From positions 47,562,017 through 47,626,016 of the forward strand of contig CM019696.1 of NCBI GenBank assembly GCA_009760885.1: a stretch of DNA of 64,000 bases, in the 5' to 3' direction. The translations under genes and the position numbers were made by a program. The notes under the pieces were generated by a model. It did no database searches, had not been told where the DNA came from, and saw only the letters and a list, made by a program, of their open reading frames with translations. Positions within the stretch are counted from its first letter, which is position 1. The number at the start of each line of letters is the position of its first letter. Below, in pieces: positions 55,725 to 64,000 of this stretch. The DNA is from Achatina immaculata (Eukaryota > Mollusca > Gastropoda > Stylommatophora > Achatinidae).

Positions 55725-57262
55725 CTGTTTCAGGTCTGCATGTTTGAGGGCTGTTATATCTATCTCCTGTAGTCTGCATGATGGCTGTTATATCTGTCTC
55801 CTATGGTCTGCATGTTTGAGGGCTGTTATGTCTATCTCCTAGGGATGTGTACTATCACCAACATTATTTATCTTAGCAGTAGACTGGTTAATGAGGGAGG
55901 CAACATCAGACAAACGCAGAGGATTACAATGGACCTTTGACACAGTGCTGGAGGACCTTGACTTTGCGGACAACATTTGTCTATTATCAAGCAGTCACAA
56001 AGATATGCAGGATAAAATAAACAAGCTAACTCAGAATGCAAACAATAGAGGGACTAAAAATTAATGTAGGAAAGACAAAGTTAGTGAAGCAAAATGTGAA
56101 CAACAGAAATGTGCTCAGAGTAGATAGCAAGTTAGTGGAGGAGGTCAACGAATTTGTATACCTTGGAGTAGTAGAAAATGGAGACAGCACAGAGGACATC
56201 AACAGCAGACTTACTAGAGCAAACCAGGCTTTTGCAGTGCTGCAGACTATATGGAAATAAAAAAAAAAAACTAAGCATAAATATGAAAATCAGGATATTT
56301 AAGAGTAATGTTCTAAGTGTACTACTCTGTGGAAGTGAATACTGGAAAATCACCAAAACCATAGAAAACAAGTTGAATTCTTTCCAGACTAAATGTTTAC
56401 GAAGAATTAGAAAAATATTTTGGCCAAACACCATAAGAAATAACATTTTATTAGCAGAAATGCAGATGAAGCCACTGACAACAATTATTGAGGAAAGACG
56501 CTGGCGATAGTTGGGACATGTGCTCCGAATGACTGACAACTCACTATCAAAAATACCACTAAGATGGACACCACAGGGGAACAGAAGTAAGGGCAGACCA
56601 AAAGAGACATGGAGAAGAACAACAGAAAGGATATTTAGCAATAGAGGGCTCACCTGGGCAAGAGCAGAAAAAAAGGCGAAGGACAGGCATTTGTGGAAAA
56701 TCCTTGCGGAAGCCCCATGTGCCCTGGGCACTTAAGGTTCAGAGAGAGAGAGAGATGTCTATCTCCTATAGTCTGCATGTTTGAGGGCTGTTATGTATAT
56801 CTTCTATAGTCTGCATGTTTGAGGGCTGTTATGTATATCTTCTATAGTCTGCATATTTGAGGGCTGTTATATCTGGTTTGCATGTTTGAGGGCTGTTATG
56901 TCTATCACTGTTATATCTGGTTTGCATGTTTGAGGGCTGTTATGTCTATCTCCTATGTTCTGCATGTTTGAGGGCTGTTATATTGTTATATCTAGTCTGC
57001 ATGTTTGAAGGCTGTTATATCTAGTCTGCATGTTTGAGGGCTGTTATATCTGTCTCCTATGTTCTGCGTGTTTGAGGGCTGTTATATCTAGTTTGCATGT
57101 TTGAGGGCTGTTATATCTAGTCTGCATGTTTGAGGGCTGTTATATCTGTCTCCTATGGTCTGCATGTTTGAGGACTGTTATATCTAGTTTGCATGTTTGA
57201 GGGCTGTTACATCTATCTCCTATAGTCTGCATGTTTGAGGGCTGGTATATCTGTCTCCTATT
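55725..57262 (+). repeat. TGCATGTTTGAGGGCTGTTAT minisatellite, split by LINE A
   Basis: Variable units of 28-45 bp built on GCATGTTTGAGGGCTGTTAT and optional TCTCCTATAGTCT. Three units lie at 55725-55841 and about 15 at 56755-57262, with a LINE A insertion between. Confidence 0.9.
55842..56754 (+). mobile_element. LINE A, 5'-truncated, inserted in a minisatellite
   Basis: Longest LINE A copy here. From the RT palm (GCVLSPTLFILAVDWLMREA-like reading near 55842; DLDFADNICLLSSS, where the catalytic box reads FADN) through KLVEEVNEFVYLGVVENGDS, IRIFKSNVLSVLLCGSEYW and the C-terminus RWTPQGNRSKGRPKETWRRT to ALGT and (GA)n. Flanked by a 14-bp direct repeat ATGTCTATCTCCTA (55828-55841 and 56755-56768). 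Frameshift near 56030 and stop at 56508. Confidence 0.9.
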
Positions 57263-57960
57263 GCTTGTTTTTTTTTGCATTGGTTTATGAGATGGTTATG
57301 TAGTGTCACAGCAATGTTGCTGTGTGTCATATATCCACAGGCAGAGTTCTGCAATGGTCTTATTAGTAAGTCCCACGGATGTCCTCTCCACCTAAAGAGA
57401 TAAATATGTGACTGTTGTTTTTTAATATGTCCTACATTCAGCCGTCTCGTTTCACTGCTCCTGGTTTGTCTGCTTCAGAAATGATCTGACACGGGCATAT
57501 CAAACTCGGATGAAGCGGCTGAAACCTAGAAGCTGCCTATGCCAACTACAAATCACTAGGCCATAAGTACAGAGCTGTTAGGCTGCAGAATGGGCATTGG
57601 AAAGACTACATTTGTTCAGGGGTGGCAGGATTGTACATAACAATGAATTGATAAAAAGGGCCCGTCTTTGTCTAACCGCAGTTGGTTATGTTGTTTAAAA
57701 TGTTTTAACGTTCACAAAAAGTACAAAAGGAGGGAAGAGCTTTATTCATTAACGGAGCACACAGTTGTGTTGTGGCTCCTGTATAGCTGTCTTTTCCTTT
57801 TGTTTTAAAGTCCAGCTATTTATTTACAGTGCCTCTTTATATTTTTATATACTTATACTCAGAAACTATTCATGTATAACAAAGTAATATTAAGACAACA
57901 CAGTATTATATCTGTAGGGAAATGCTCATACCAGTATCGGTGTAAATAACTAGTTTTACA
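57263..57960. other. no gene recognised
   Basis: Contains a region with a weak LINE-tail look (57480-57600) and T-rich DNA. A short AG/GTAAGT-bounded stretch near 57341-57365 was considered as an exon and rejected. Confidence 0.45.
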
Positions 57961-57962
57961 AA

Positions 57963-58228
57963 GTGAATGGGTGTCTGAGTGGCAGAGTGGTTAGTGCACT
58001 GGTCTCTCATGGCAAAGGTCAGAGGTTCGAATCCGGCTGGCAGCACCCCAATCACCCAGCTGTAGAAATGGGTACCCAACTTCTTCTGGAGTTGGGGAAG
58101 GAAAAGGCGGCCAGGCGTGATACTGACCATATCACCCTCTAGTGTGCTGACAGGTCAGGGAAAAATATGGGCACTAACACCATATCCCTATGTGCCTCTA
58201 AGGCATGACAAGGTTACCTTTACTTACT
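57963..58228 (+). mobile_element. tRNA-derived SINE
   Basis: A box GTGGCAGAGTGG (57979-57990), B box GGTTCGAATCC (58024-58034), about 190 bp of body and a tail AAGGTTACCTTTACTTACTT. The best preserved SINE in the window; intron 9. Confidence 0.85.
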
Positions 58229-58792
58229 TTACTACAAAGTGAACAATTACAAGGATGTGTTAACGCTGATTTAAAACAGTTAACTTTCCAAGAGAATTAA
58301 CTCAGTTCAGTTTAATGTAATCTTATAATTCAAATTTAGAAATATTTTTGAGTTATTATTAATTTAAATCAGTTGTAAATAGTTTCTAACATAAGGCAGC
58401 TGTTTGTTAGGGTTGTTAAATATGACAAACAATGAGCAGTGTGTGGTTCTGTGCATGTTTTAGTTATTTTCATGGTTCATCATACGAGTTTCTTGGAGAA
58501 ATCTCAGCACCATTGTAGTCTATGCACCACTCCTCTGGTTTCCATAACGATTTAATGGGATATTAACAGAAGTGCTGTCATTCTAATGATATCGTTTTGA
58601 GCTATGGATACAGTAATATTATATAATACATATATATGTCCTCTTTTTTTGTATCTGGAACCTGGTTCTTATAGACTGCCTATTGACTTGCATCACCGAT
58701 TCCAGAGAAAGGTGATAGCTGAGGGCTACTTCTGTTGAACTGTTTAATGTTATTTGCTAGCGCTTTTTTTCTTTTTTTTCATTTTTTTCCAG
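58229..58792. other. end of intron 9, no feature recognised
   Basis: AT-rich, with a long pyrimidine tract leading to the exon 10 acceptor. Confidence 0.5.
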
Positions 58793-58889
58793 AGTTCACG
58801 AATGTTCTTTCTGTTCCACGTGCCCCGAGAACATGGGCTGAGTCATCAGAACTTTGCTTGTAAAGGATGTTCTGGACAAATTGGATTAA
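58793..58889 (+). CDS. PLEKHM1: PLEKHM1-like exon 10: first part of Rubicon-homology domain
   Basis: Acceptor TTTTTTCCAG, donor TTAA|GTAAGA. 32 codons plus one base, phase 0 at the start, as exon 9 requires. The peptide HVPREHGLSHQNFACKGCSG then QIGL matches [20 protein letters not shown] QIGF of vertebrate PLEKHM1 (from memory). The CxxC pair is the first zinc-binding knuckle of the Rubicon-homology (RH, formerly DUF4206) domain, which in this family binds GTP-bound Rab7. It lies 19 kb from exon 9. Confidence 0.92.
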
Positions 58890-59062
58890 GTAAGAGCTTT
58901 TTTTCTTACATTTTTAAAAACTTCAATTATGTATAAAGAAGATTAAAAGACAGCAATTATTTGCTTGTTTAAAGTAGGGAAAGAACTGGTTGTGAACTTC
59001 ATTAATGCTTGTGTAACTATTATAGATATGTTAAATTTGGAAATGAAGGATTTTATGTTTTC

Positions 59063-59265
59063 TGGTCATGTGGGTTCATTCTCTGTGGTCATGTGGGTTC
59101 ATTCTCTGTGGTCATGTGGGTTCATTCTCTGTGTTCATGTGGGTTCATTCTCTATGTTCATGTGGGTTCATTGTTCATGTGGGTTCATTCTCTGTGTTCA
59201 TGTGGTTCATTGTTCATGTGGGTTCATTCTCTGTGGTCATGTGGGTTCATTCTCTGTGGGGATGC
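59063..59265 (+). repeat. 23-bp minisatellite, about nine copies
   Basis: Unit GTCATGTGGGTTCATTCTCT plus GTG, with two shortened copies (GTTCATGTGGGTTCATT). All three plus frames stay open through it by chance. Confidence 0.92.
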
Positions 59266-59574
59266 CTTTACATAGCCAGACAGCATCCTGAGAACCCTTT
59301 TTATTAAATCTGGTTTGGGAATGACAGAAAGCTTCCATAATTCACCCCCCGATAGAAACTTGTGACCAGAGCTTGAAAATCTTCACCTTGGCTTCAGCTG
59401 GAAGACCAGACTATTCAGTCCTGTCAGCCAGGCCGCTCAGTAATGAAAATCTTAATTTATTAATTATGCTTATTGGATTTGTTTTATTCATGAACATAAA
59501 ACTACATTAATGCTTTAATTTGTTGATTAATTGTTTAAACATTCAGATGTCACTGATGAGTAGAAGAGAAATTT

Positions 59575-60395
59575 CTACTGCAGAGAGAACACATGGGAAA
59601 AGACAAGGGCCACAGATCTCATTAGAGACAGTAAATACTGCATAACTATCCTTACTACAACAAGCTACAAAATATTATTTATTATACTTCTAAATAGATT
59701 AAAACCATACAGCGAGAACATACTGGGAGATTATCAAGCAGGTTTAGTAATAATAGATCAACAACAGACCAAATATTTTATCTACGTCAAAGATCAGAAA
59801 AATACTAGGAATATGGAAAAGTAGTACATAATATCTTCATTGACTTCAAGACAGCCTATGACAGCATAGATAGGAGCAGATTACGGAAAATTATGAAAGA
59901 ATTTGAGACACCTAATAAATTAATCAATTTGACCAGAATATATATGGAGGATGCACAAAATATAGTAATGTATAAAGGAAGAAAGTCAGAGCCTTTCTAT
60001 ATAAGAACTGGTTTAAAACAAGGTGATACATTATTTCCATTACTATTCATCCTAGTACTAGAAAAGGTAATCAGAAAAGTGAAAGAAGAAAGCAGTACAG
60101 AAGAACAAGCTAAAACACTAGGATACGCTGATGACATCGACCTGGTGGGGGAAACTATGCAAGAGGTCATCAATACCTGCATACACTTGAGAGATGTGGC
60201 ACTAAAAGTGGGCTTGACCATTAACCAAGATAAGATAGAGTATATGAAGATTTCAAGGGACCAGAGGTAAATGATATGATCCAGATTATATAAATGTTGG
60301 AGATATGATCATTAGGAAAGCAGAAACATACAGATGTCTAGGCACAACCTTCAACAGAAGCAACATAGTAAGCGAGGAAATTAAAAGCAGAATAC
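59575..60395 (+). mobile_element. LINE reverse transcriptase fragment
   Basis: Plus strand. FIDFKTAYDSIDRSRLRKIM near 59840-59900 (motif A), then 59893-60270 with RTGLKQGDTLFPLLFILVLE (motif B) and LGYADDIDLVGETM with YADD at 60124-60135. KAETYRCLGTTFNRSNIV follows at 60318. It ends where an inverted LINE E tail starts at 60396. Confidence 0.82.
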
Positions 60396-60782
60396 AGATC
60401 AGTCAGTCAGTCAGTCATTTGCATGTCATTGCAGAACTTTGCCTCCCTAACAGCTCTTCTGTAGGCTTCTCAGTTATAAGCAAGATGCTCTGTTGCTGGT
60501 GCATCCATTTGCAGATTATTAACAATGTCTTACACCCACTTTCACCTTGGTCATCCTCTCTTTCTTTTTTCCAATTAGGTACCCTTCCAAGACAGTCTTC
60601 TCATGAAGTTTAATGTGTCCAAAATATTTAAGTTTTCTCTGTTTAATCTTCTTTACTAGTTAGCCTTCTTCAATATTAAGTTCTTGTAGTATGGGTATAT
60701 TCGTTCTTTTTTGTGTCCACGATATTTGAAGAACTCTTCTGTAGCATTCACATTCAAAGGCATTTATGTACAGATAGGGAAT
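60396..60782 (-). mobile_element. LINE E 3' end, inverted
   Basis: Minus strand encodes the LINE E tail (RKLKYFGHIKLHEKTVLEGY-like reading near 60640) and ends in (GACT)n, seen as CAGTCAGTCAGTCA at 60400-60415. It sits head-on against the RT fragment on its left. Confidence 0.75.
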
Positions 60783-61312
60783 AAAATATACTTTGCTTTG
60801 CAACACCTGTTAAAATCCAAAACACCAAAATAACAATTTACAAAACTGTAATAAGTTCAACCATCATGTATGGATCAGAAATGTGGAGTACAACAAAGAA
60901 AGATGAACAGTAATTGCAGATATTTGAGAACAAGATTCTAAGAAGAATTGTTGGGCCCATAAAGAATGTCAGCAGTAGAGAATGGAGAGCTAGAAGGAAC
61001 ACTGAACTGAACAGCTTATTTAAATCCCAATGAATTATAAATGTCTTGAAACTGAACAGACTACGCTGGTTGGGCCATGTAGAAAGATGAAGGAAGACAA
61101 ACGAAAAAGATGTATGCACAAGAGATGAGGGAAAAAGAAGACCAAGGGGGTAGACCAAGACAGAAATAGAAAGACAACATAGAAGTGGATATAAAAGAAA
61201 CTGGTGTCACCAGCCAGAGAGAGAAGATTAGGAATAGAGAGGAATGGAGGTGAACTTTATCTGTAGCAATGAGCCTTAAATGGCTCGGAAAGATGAAGAA
61301 GAAGAAAATACT
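60783..61312 (+). mobile_element. LINE D 3' half
   Basis: Broken frames: MYGSEMWSTTKKDEQ-like block near 60865, NKILRRIVGPIKN-like near 60930, then YAQEMREKEDQGGRPRQK-like near 61110 and SLKWLGKMKKKK at the (GAA)n end. Matches 9915-10111 and 45516-45712. Confidence 0.75.
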
Positions 61313-61740
61313 GCATAAAAGTTATATACAGCTGAAATATTGGAGAACTGAAAGGAAATTGAGAAGACTTGAAGAAAGATGCCTTAGGAAAGTTCTAATT
61401 ATACACTGACAAACACATGACAAACAAGGAAATTGCACAATGAATGAATGGACATTGAGAATGTTACTAAAGAGGTCAAAAGGTGAAGATGGAAATGTCT
61501 GGGCTACATCCTACAAATGGAAAAAACAAGACACCCCTGTAGTGCTGACTTGAACACCTCAAGGAAGAAGAAAGAGGGGCAGGCCATTAGGAACATGGAG
61601 ATGCACAGTACAGGAAGAACTAAGGGAAGTGATAAAGACATGGTTTGAGGTATCCAGACTTGCTAAAGACAGGATTGCCTGAGGAACTTTGTTGATGCAT
61701 TATGCTCCATTATGAGTACACAGTACTGATGATGATATGA
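61313..61740 (+). mobile_element. degenerate LINE 3' end
   Basis: Frames with stops: YWRTERKLRRLEERCLRKVL-like near 61335, TLTNTXQTRKLHNE-like, and RKKKEGQAIRNMEMHSTGRT-like near 61570. It ends about 95 bp before exon 11. Confidence 0.62.
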
Positions 61741-61836
61741 AGAAGCATTATTTCTCATGCCATCTTTGTTCCACTCTTGATGAAGATGATTCTAACACCT
61801 GATTGTTTCATTATTAAGTTCTCACACTTTTCTCAG

Positions 61837-61959
61837 TTTACGGAAAACCACGCTTGTGTGAGTTTGATGGAGGCCTCTATTGTCACACATGTCATGAGAA
61901 CAGTGAGACTTATATTCCATCTTCTATCTTGTATGACTGGGACTTCAGGAAAAAGAAGG
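61837..61959 (+). CDS. PLEKHM1: PLEKHM1-like exon 11: Rubicon-homology domain, second zinc knuckle
   Basis: Acceptor TTTTCTCAG, donor AAGG|GTAAGT. Two bases, 40 codons, one base. YGKPRLCEFDGGLYCHTCHE carries the RxCxFxGxYYCxxCH pattern of RH domains, and IPSSILYDWDFRKKK is the family's IPARIIHNWD-like block that follows the zinc site. The phase agrees with exon 10 (A+TT, isoleucine). The rest of the RH domain (V-x-x-F-L onward, with later Cys/His ligands) should start after another intron; nothing matching was seen between 61960 and 64000. A 40-bp minisatellite begins 80 bp after the donor. Confidence 0.92.
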
Positions 61960-62038
61960 GTAAGTATTTATATTGTGTGCCTTGAGTAAAAGCCTGCCAG
62001 TAAATGTTTATTTGAGTGCATTAAATTTGGGCGTAGTC

Positions 62039-62402
62039 AGACACATGTGCTAGACTTTACCTCTTGCAAGGAGGATGAAGACACATGTGCTAGACTTTAC
62101 CTCTTGCAAGGAGGATGAAGACACATGTGCTAGACTTTACCTCTTGCAAGGAGGATGAAGACACATGTGCTAGACTTTACCTCTTGCAAGGAGGATGAAG
62201 ACACATGTGCTAGACTTTACCTCTTGCAAGGAGGATGAAGACACATGTGCTAGACTTTACCTCTTGCAAGGAGGATGAAGACACATGTGCTAGACTTTAC
62301 CTCTTGCGAGGAGGATGAAGACACATGTGCTAGACTTTACCTCTTGCAAGGAGGATGAAGACACATGTGCTAGACTTTACCTCTTGCAAGGAGGATGAAG
62401 AT
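62039..62402 (+). repeat. 40-bp minisatellite, nine copies, almost identical
   Basis: Unit ACACATGTGCTAGACTTTAC plus CTCTTGCAAGGAGGATGAAG. Only one substitution (GCGAGG in the seventh copy) was noted across about 360 bp. It begins 80 bp after the exon 11 donor. Confidence 0.96.
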
Positions 62403-62404
62403 AC

Positions 62405-62620
62405 AGTCCAGATCAGTGACCCGTAGCTGAACACTGATGTCAGGGTTGTTGAAACATAGCCGACCAAGATCCTGTCCCAGCTATCTGTTAGTGCCCACAA
62501 GAGCAAGTTCAGTCTGACTAATGGGGGCAGGGATTGCTATAATTCCCACAGTGATGGAGTCTGATGAAGAAACATCGCACCTTTTCACTTCTTTTTTTTT
62601 TTTTTTTGGTTTGTTTTAGC
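62405..62620 (+). repeat. interspersed repeat R
   Basis: Shares GGTTGTTGAAACATAGCCGA, CTGACTAATGGGGGCAGGGA and GTGATGGAGTCTGATGAAGA with the 17.5-kb copy. The most complete copy together with 17505-17775. Confidence 0.68.
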
Positions 62621-63225
62621 TCCACTGAGGCTCTGAACCAAAAATCATCTTAATCCTCTCCCCCAAGGAAAGTTGCCGTGCTACAGAAACATGGTCCCAG
62701 TTTCAGGGAGAGGGAACAGGAACAAGATACCAGGCAATAGAGGATGAAAGATTTTGATTTTCTGTGATAACCCTCTTACATTCCTGAGTATATAAAGTTA
62801 AAATAGGTTTATTTATTACATATAACAGTTATTTTACTTTTTTTTAATGACATGCTATGAAGATTACTCCTTTGTGCATATGTCATTTCACGTGAGTTTG
62901 TTTAGGAATAACTTGTACAAAATTATGATAACAGAATATAAATGAGAAGATAAACTTTGCAAACTTCTTGAAAATAAATAGTGAGCACTTAGAGAGCAGA
63001 ATTTATCAGAACTATGTGGCATCAGTGTCACTGATTGCTGTCAACTCAGTAGTACCATTACTACAGCTAAGTGACTGGGCTACCATGAACCAGACTAGGC
63101 TCATTGATCTTGCCAAGAAAGACAAACATTCTGATCACCACACACAGGCCTTTTCATGGACAACAATTATGGTAATATGCCGACTGACATGCATATTGAG
63201 TAGTTTTATTTGTGTGACTTTGCGC
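62621..63225. other. intron 11, no feature recognised
   Basis: AT-rich. I looked for the next Rubicon-homology exon here and saw none. Confidence 0.5.
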
Positions 63226-63229
63226 ATGG

Positions 63230-63730
63230 ACTTTCAGTGTTTATAGTTTATGGTCTGGGTCATCATCATTGCACTCCAGACATGTTCATAAGTGCTTGGA
63301 TCCCCTCACCCCCCACCATCAGCATCATGTGGCTAATAGTGCCCATCCTGTGTTGGTTGACAAGTTCCCTTGCGAATCCAGTATCCTCTTGTTCCTGACT
63401 GTGCCAGTCTGTACTCCCGGGTCTCTCAGTCTAAACAGTAGTGAGGATTTGCTGCTCTCAGACTCCTCCATTCTGCCTGTCTCTGACTGTGTTAACAGTA
63501 TCAGTCAATTCAGTGGTTGTCCATCTGTGATGATGGCAGTGCCTGGGGCAACCTATCAGCTCTCTCTCATCTCCCAGGATGCCCACATGCCCAGGGACAT
63601 AGATGGAGGTGACTCTGTGAATTGTCAATTTCTGCAATGACTCTGAGCACTGATTGTGTAAAGAACTTGTCTCGACCTTCCAGATCAAGCTCATTGGATC
63701 ACTTAATATAGAGATGCAGGCTGTGACATT
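63230..63730 (-). mobile_element. LINE RNase H remnant
   Basis: On the minus strand the RNase H end block is recognisable (IYVPGHVGILGDERELIGCP, 63694-63458) with flanking broken frames. Same kind of element as 20430-20985, opposite orientation. Confidence 0.68.
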
Positions 63731-63934
63731 CAGTGTTTATAAAGTCTGGCTTCCAGTGTCACAAAGTCAGGGATCCACATAGTGTATAATAAAACTAAGA
63801 CAGTCACTTACTTGTGAACAAATTTCCGAAACATAAGTGAGATTTTAATTCATGAGTCTATGTTCTGTTTCAAGTTACTTAATCGCTGCTGTCCAGTCTG
63901 TTTAGGCAATCAGACCCTTGGCTGACATGCCGGA

Positions 63935-64000
63935 GTCAGGGTTGGCGAACTGTAGTTGAACAAAACCCTGTCTCAGCTCTCCTTTGATACCCCCAGTAGC
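63935..64000 (+). repeat. interspersed repeat R, cut by window edge
   Basis: GTCAGGGTTGGCGAACTGTA and CCTGTCTCAGCTCTC match the start of the repeat R copies at 17.5 and 62.4 kb. Confidence 0.65.

Larger units (their letters stand above)
11150..61959 (+). other. PLEKHM1: PLEKHM1-like gene, eleven coding exons, incomplete at both ends
   Basis: PLEKHM1 family proteins are cytosolic adaptors on late endosomes and lysosomes that bind Rab7, the HOPS tethering complex and LC3/GABARAP and promote autophagosome-lysosome fusion. Here eleven exons join with matching phases: exon lengths 124, 79, 96, 80, 71, 183, 1269, 176, 78, 97 and 123 nt, giving 791 full codons with no stop. Order of domains: RUN (exons 1-6), serine-rich acidic linker (6-8), LC3-interacting motif candidate (9), Rubicon-homology zinc domain (10-11, partial). 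Introns are about 6.0, 3.7, 4.0, 4.6, 4.5, 0.8, 0.6, 2.3, 19.0 and 2.9 kb. The RUN and Rubicon-homology segments resemble vertebrate PLEKHM1 as I remember it better than Rubicon, DEF8 or PLEKHM3. The initiator codon and the last exons are not in what I could assign. Vertebrate PLEKHM1 has two PH domains between linker and Rubicon-homology domain; none was found. Confidence 0.85.

Noticed and set aside
56132..56731. 199-residue minus-strand frame, also seen as 120-residue frames near 11.5 and 21.3 kb
   Set aside because: Antisense shadow of the LINE A C-terminus; the plus-strand reading has the LINE motifs.
57341..57366. 25-nt stretch bounded by CACAG and GTAAGT as a micro-exon
   Set aside because: It would shift the frame between exon 9 and exon 10, which fit each other directly; no similarity to the family.
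57963..58040. True tRNA gene
   Set aside because: A and B boxes are present, but the sequence does not close into an acceptor stem and is followed by a SINE body and tail.
62968..63246. 92-residue plus-strand frame as the next Rubicon-homology exon
   Set aside because: It lacks the Cys/His ligands and the conserved blocks of the domain and overlaps no good splice pattern.

Overview
This is animal nuclear DNA: long introns with canonical GT-AG junctions, no operons, and most of the window made of decayed non-LTR retrotransposons (LINEs), tRNA-derived SINEs, two Tc1/mariner transposons and many minisatellites. The mixture (several LINE types including I-like elements with RNase H and an element with a C-terminal restriction-like endonuclease, plus tRNA-SINEs) suggests an invertebrate, perhaps a mollusc or another lophotrochozoan; the species assignment is a guess. 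The long open frames that catch the eye are transposon relics, not host genes.

The host content is one plus-strand gene spread over at least 51 kb, which I rebuilt from eleven short exons: 11150-11273, 17294-17372, 21080-21175, 25138-25217, 29848-29918, 34375-34557, 35324-36592, 37179-37354, 39700-39777, 58793-58889 and 61837-61959. Every junction has AG/GT borders and the phases join without a break through 2,376 nt (791 full codons). The product is a PLEKHM1-like protein, a late endosome/lysosome adaptor of autophagy: an N-terminal RUN domain (exons 1-6), a long acidic, serine-rich linker (exons 6-8), a small exon with a candidate LC3-interacting motif (exon 9) and the start of the Rubicon-homology zinc-binding domain (exons 10-11). 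The start codon lies upstream of exon 1 and was not located; the rest of the Rubicon-homology domain must lie beyond 64 kb. No PH domain exons were seen, unlike vertebrate PLEKHM1. A possible alternative last exon with poly(A) signals sits at 41814-43100.

Layout: 0-11 kb, upstream or first-intron DNA with a 1.1-kb direct duplication, LINE fragments and SINEs. 11-34 kb, the six RUN exons separated by a nearly complete I-like LINE (11.86-16.1 kb, minus), an RTE-like LINE (27.4-29.8 kb, minus), two inverted Tc1 copies (22.8-24.3 and 31.7-33.2 kb), a piggyBac-like element and a hAT MITE. 34-40 kb, linker exons with few insertions. 40-58.8 kb, a 19-kb intron with large minisatellites, a three-copy segmental repeat (45.7, 51.5, 53.7 kb) and an R2/R4-type LINE (48.8-51.2 kb). 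58.8-64 kb, Rubicon-homology exons packed between LINE tails and a homogeneous 40-bp minisatellite.

The transposon remnants do not form a pathway with the host gene, but several lie within tens of bases of its splice sites or as inverted pairs around its exons, so they could affect splicing. Family names for repeats (LINE A to F, repeat R) are local labels for this window only.
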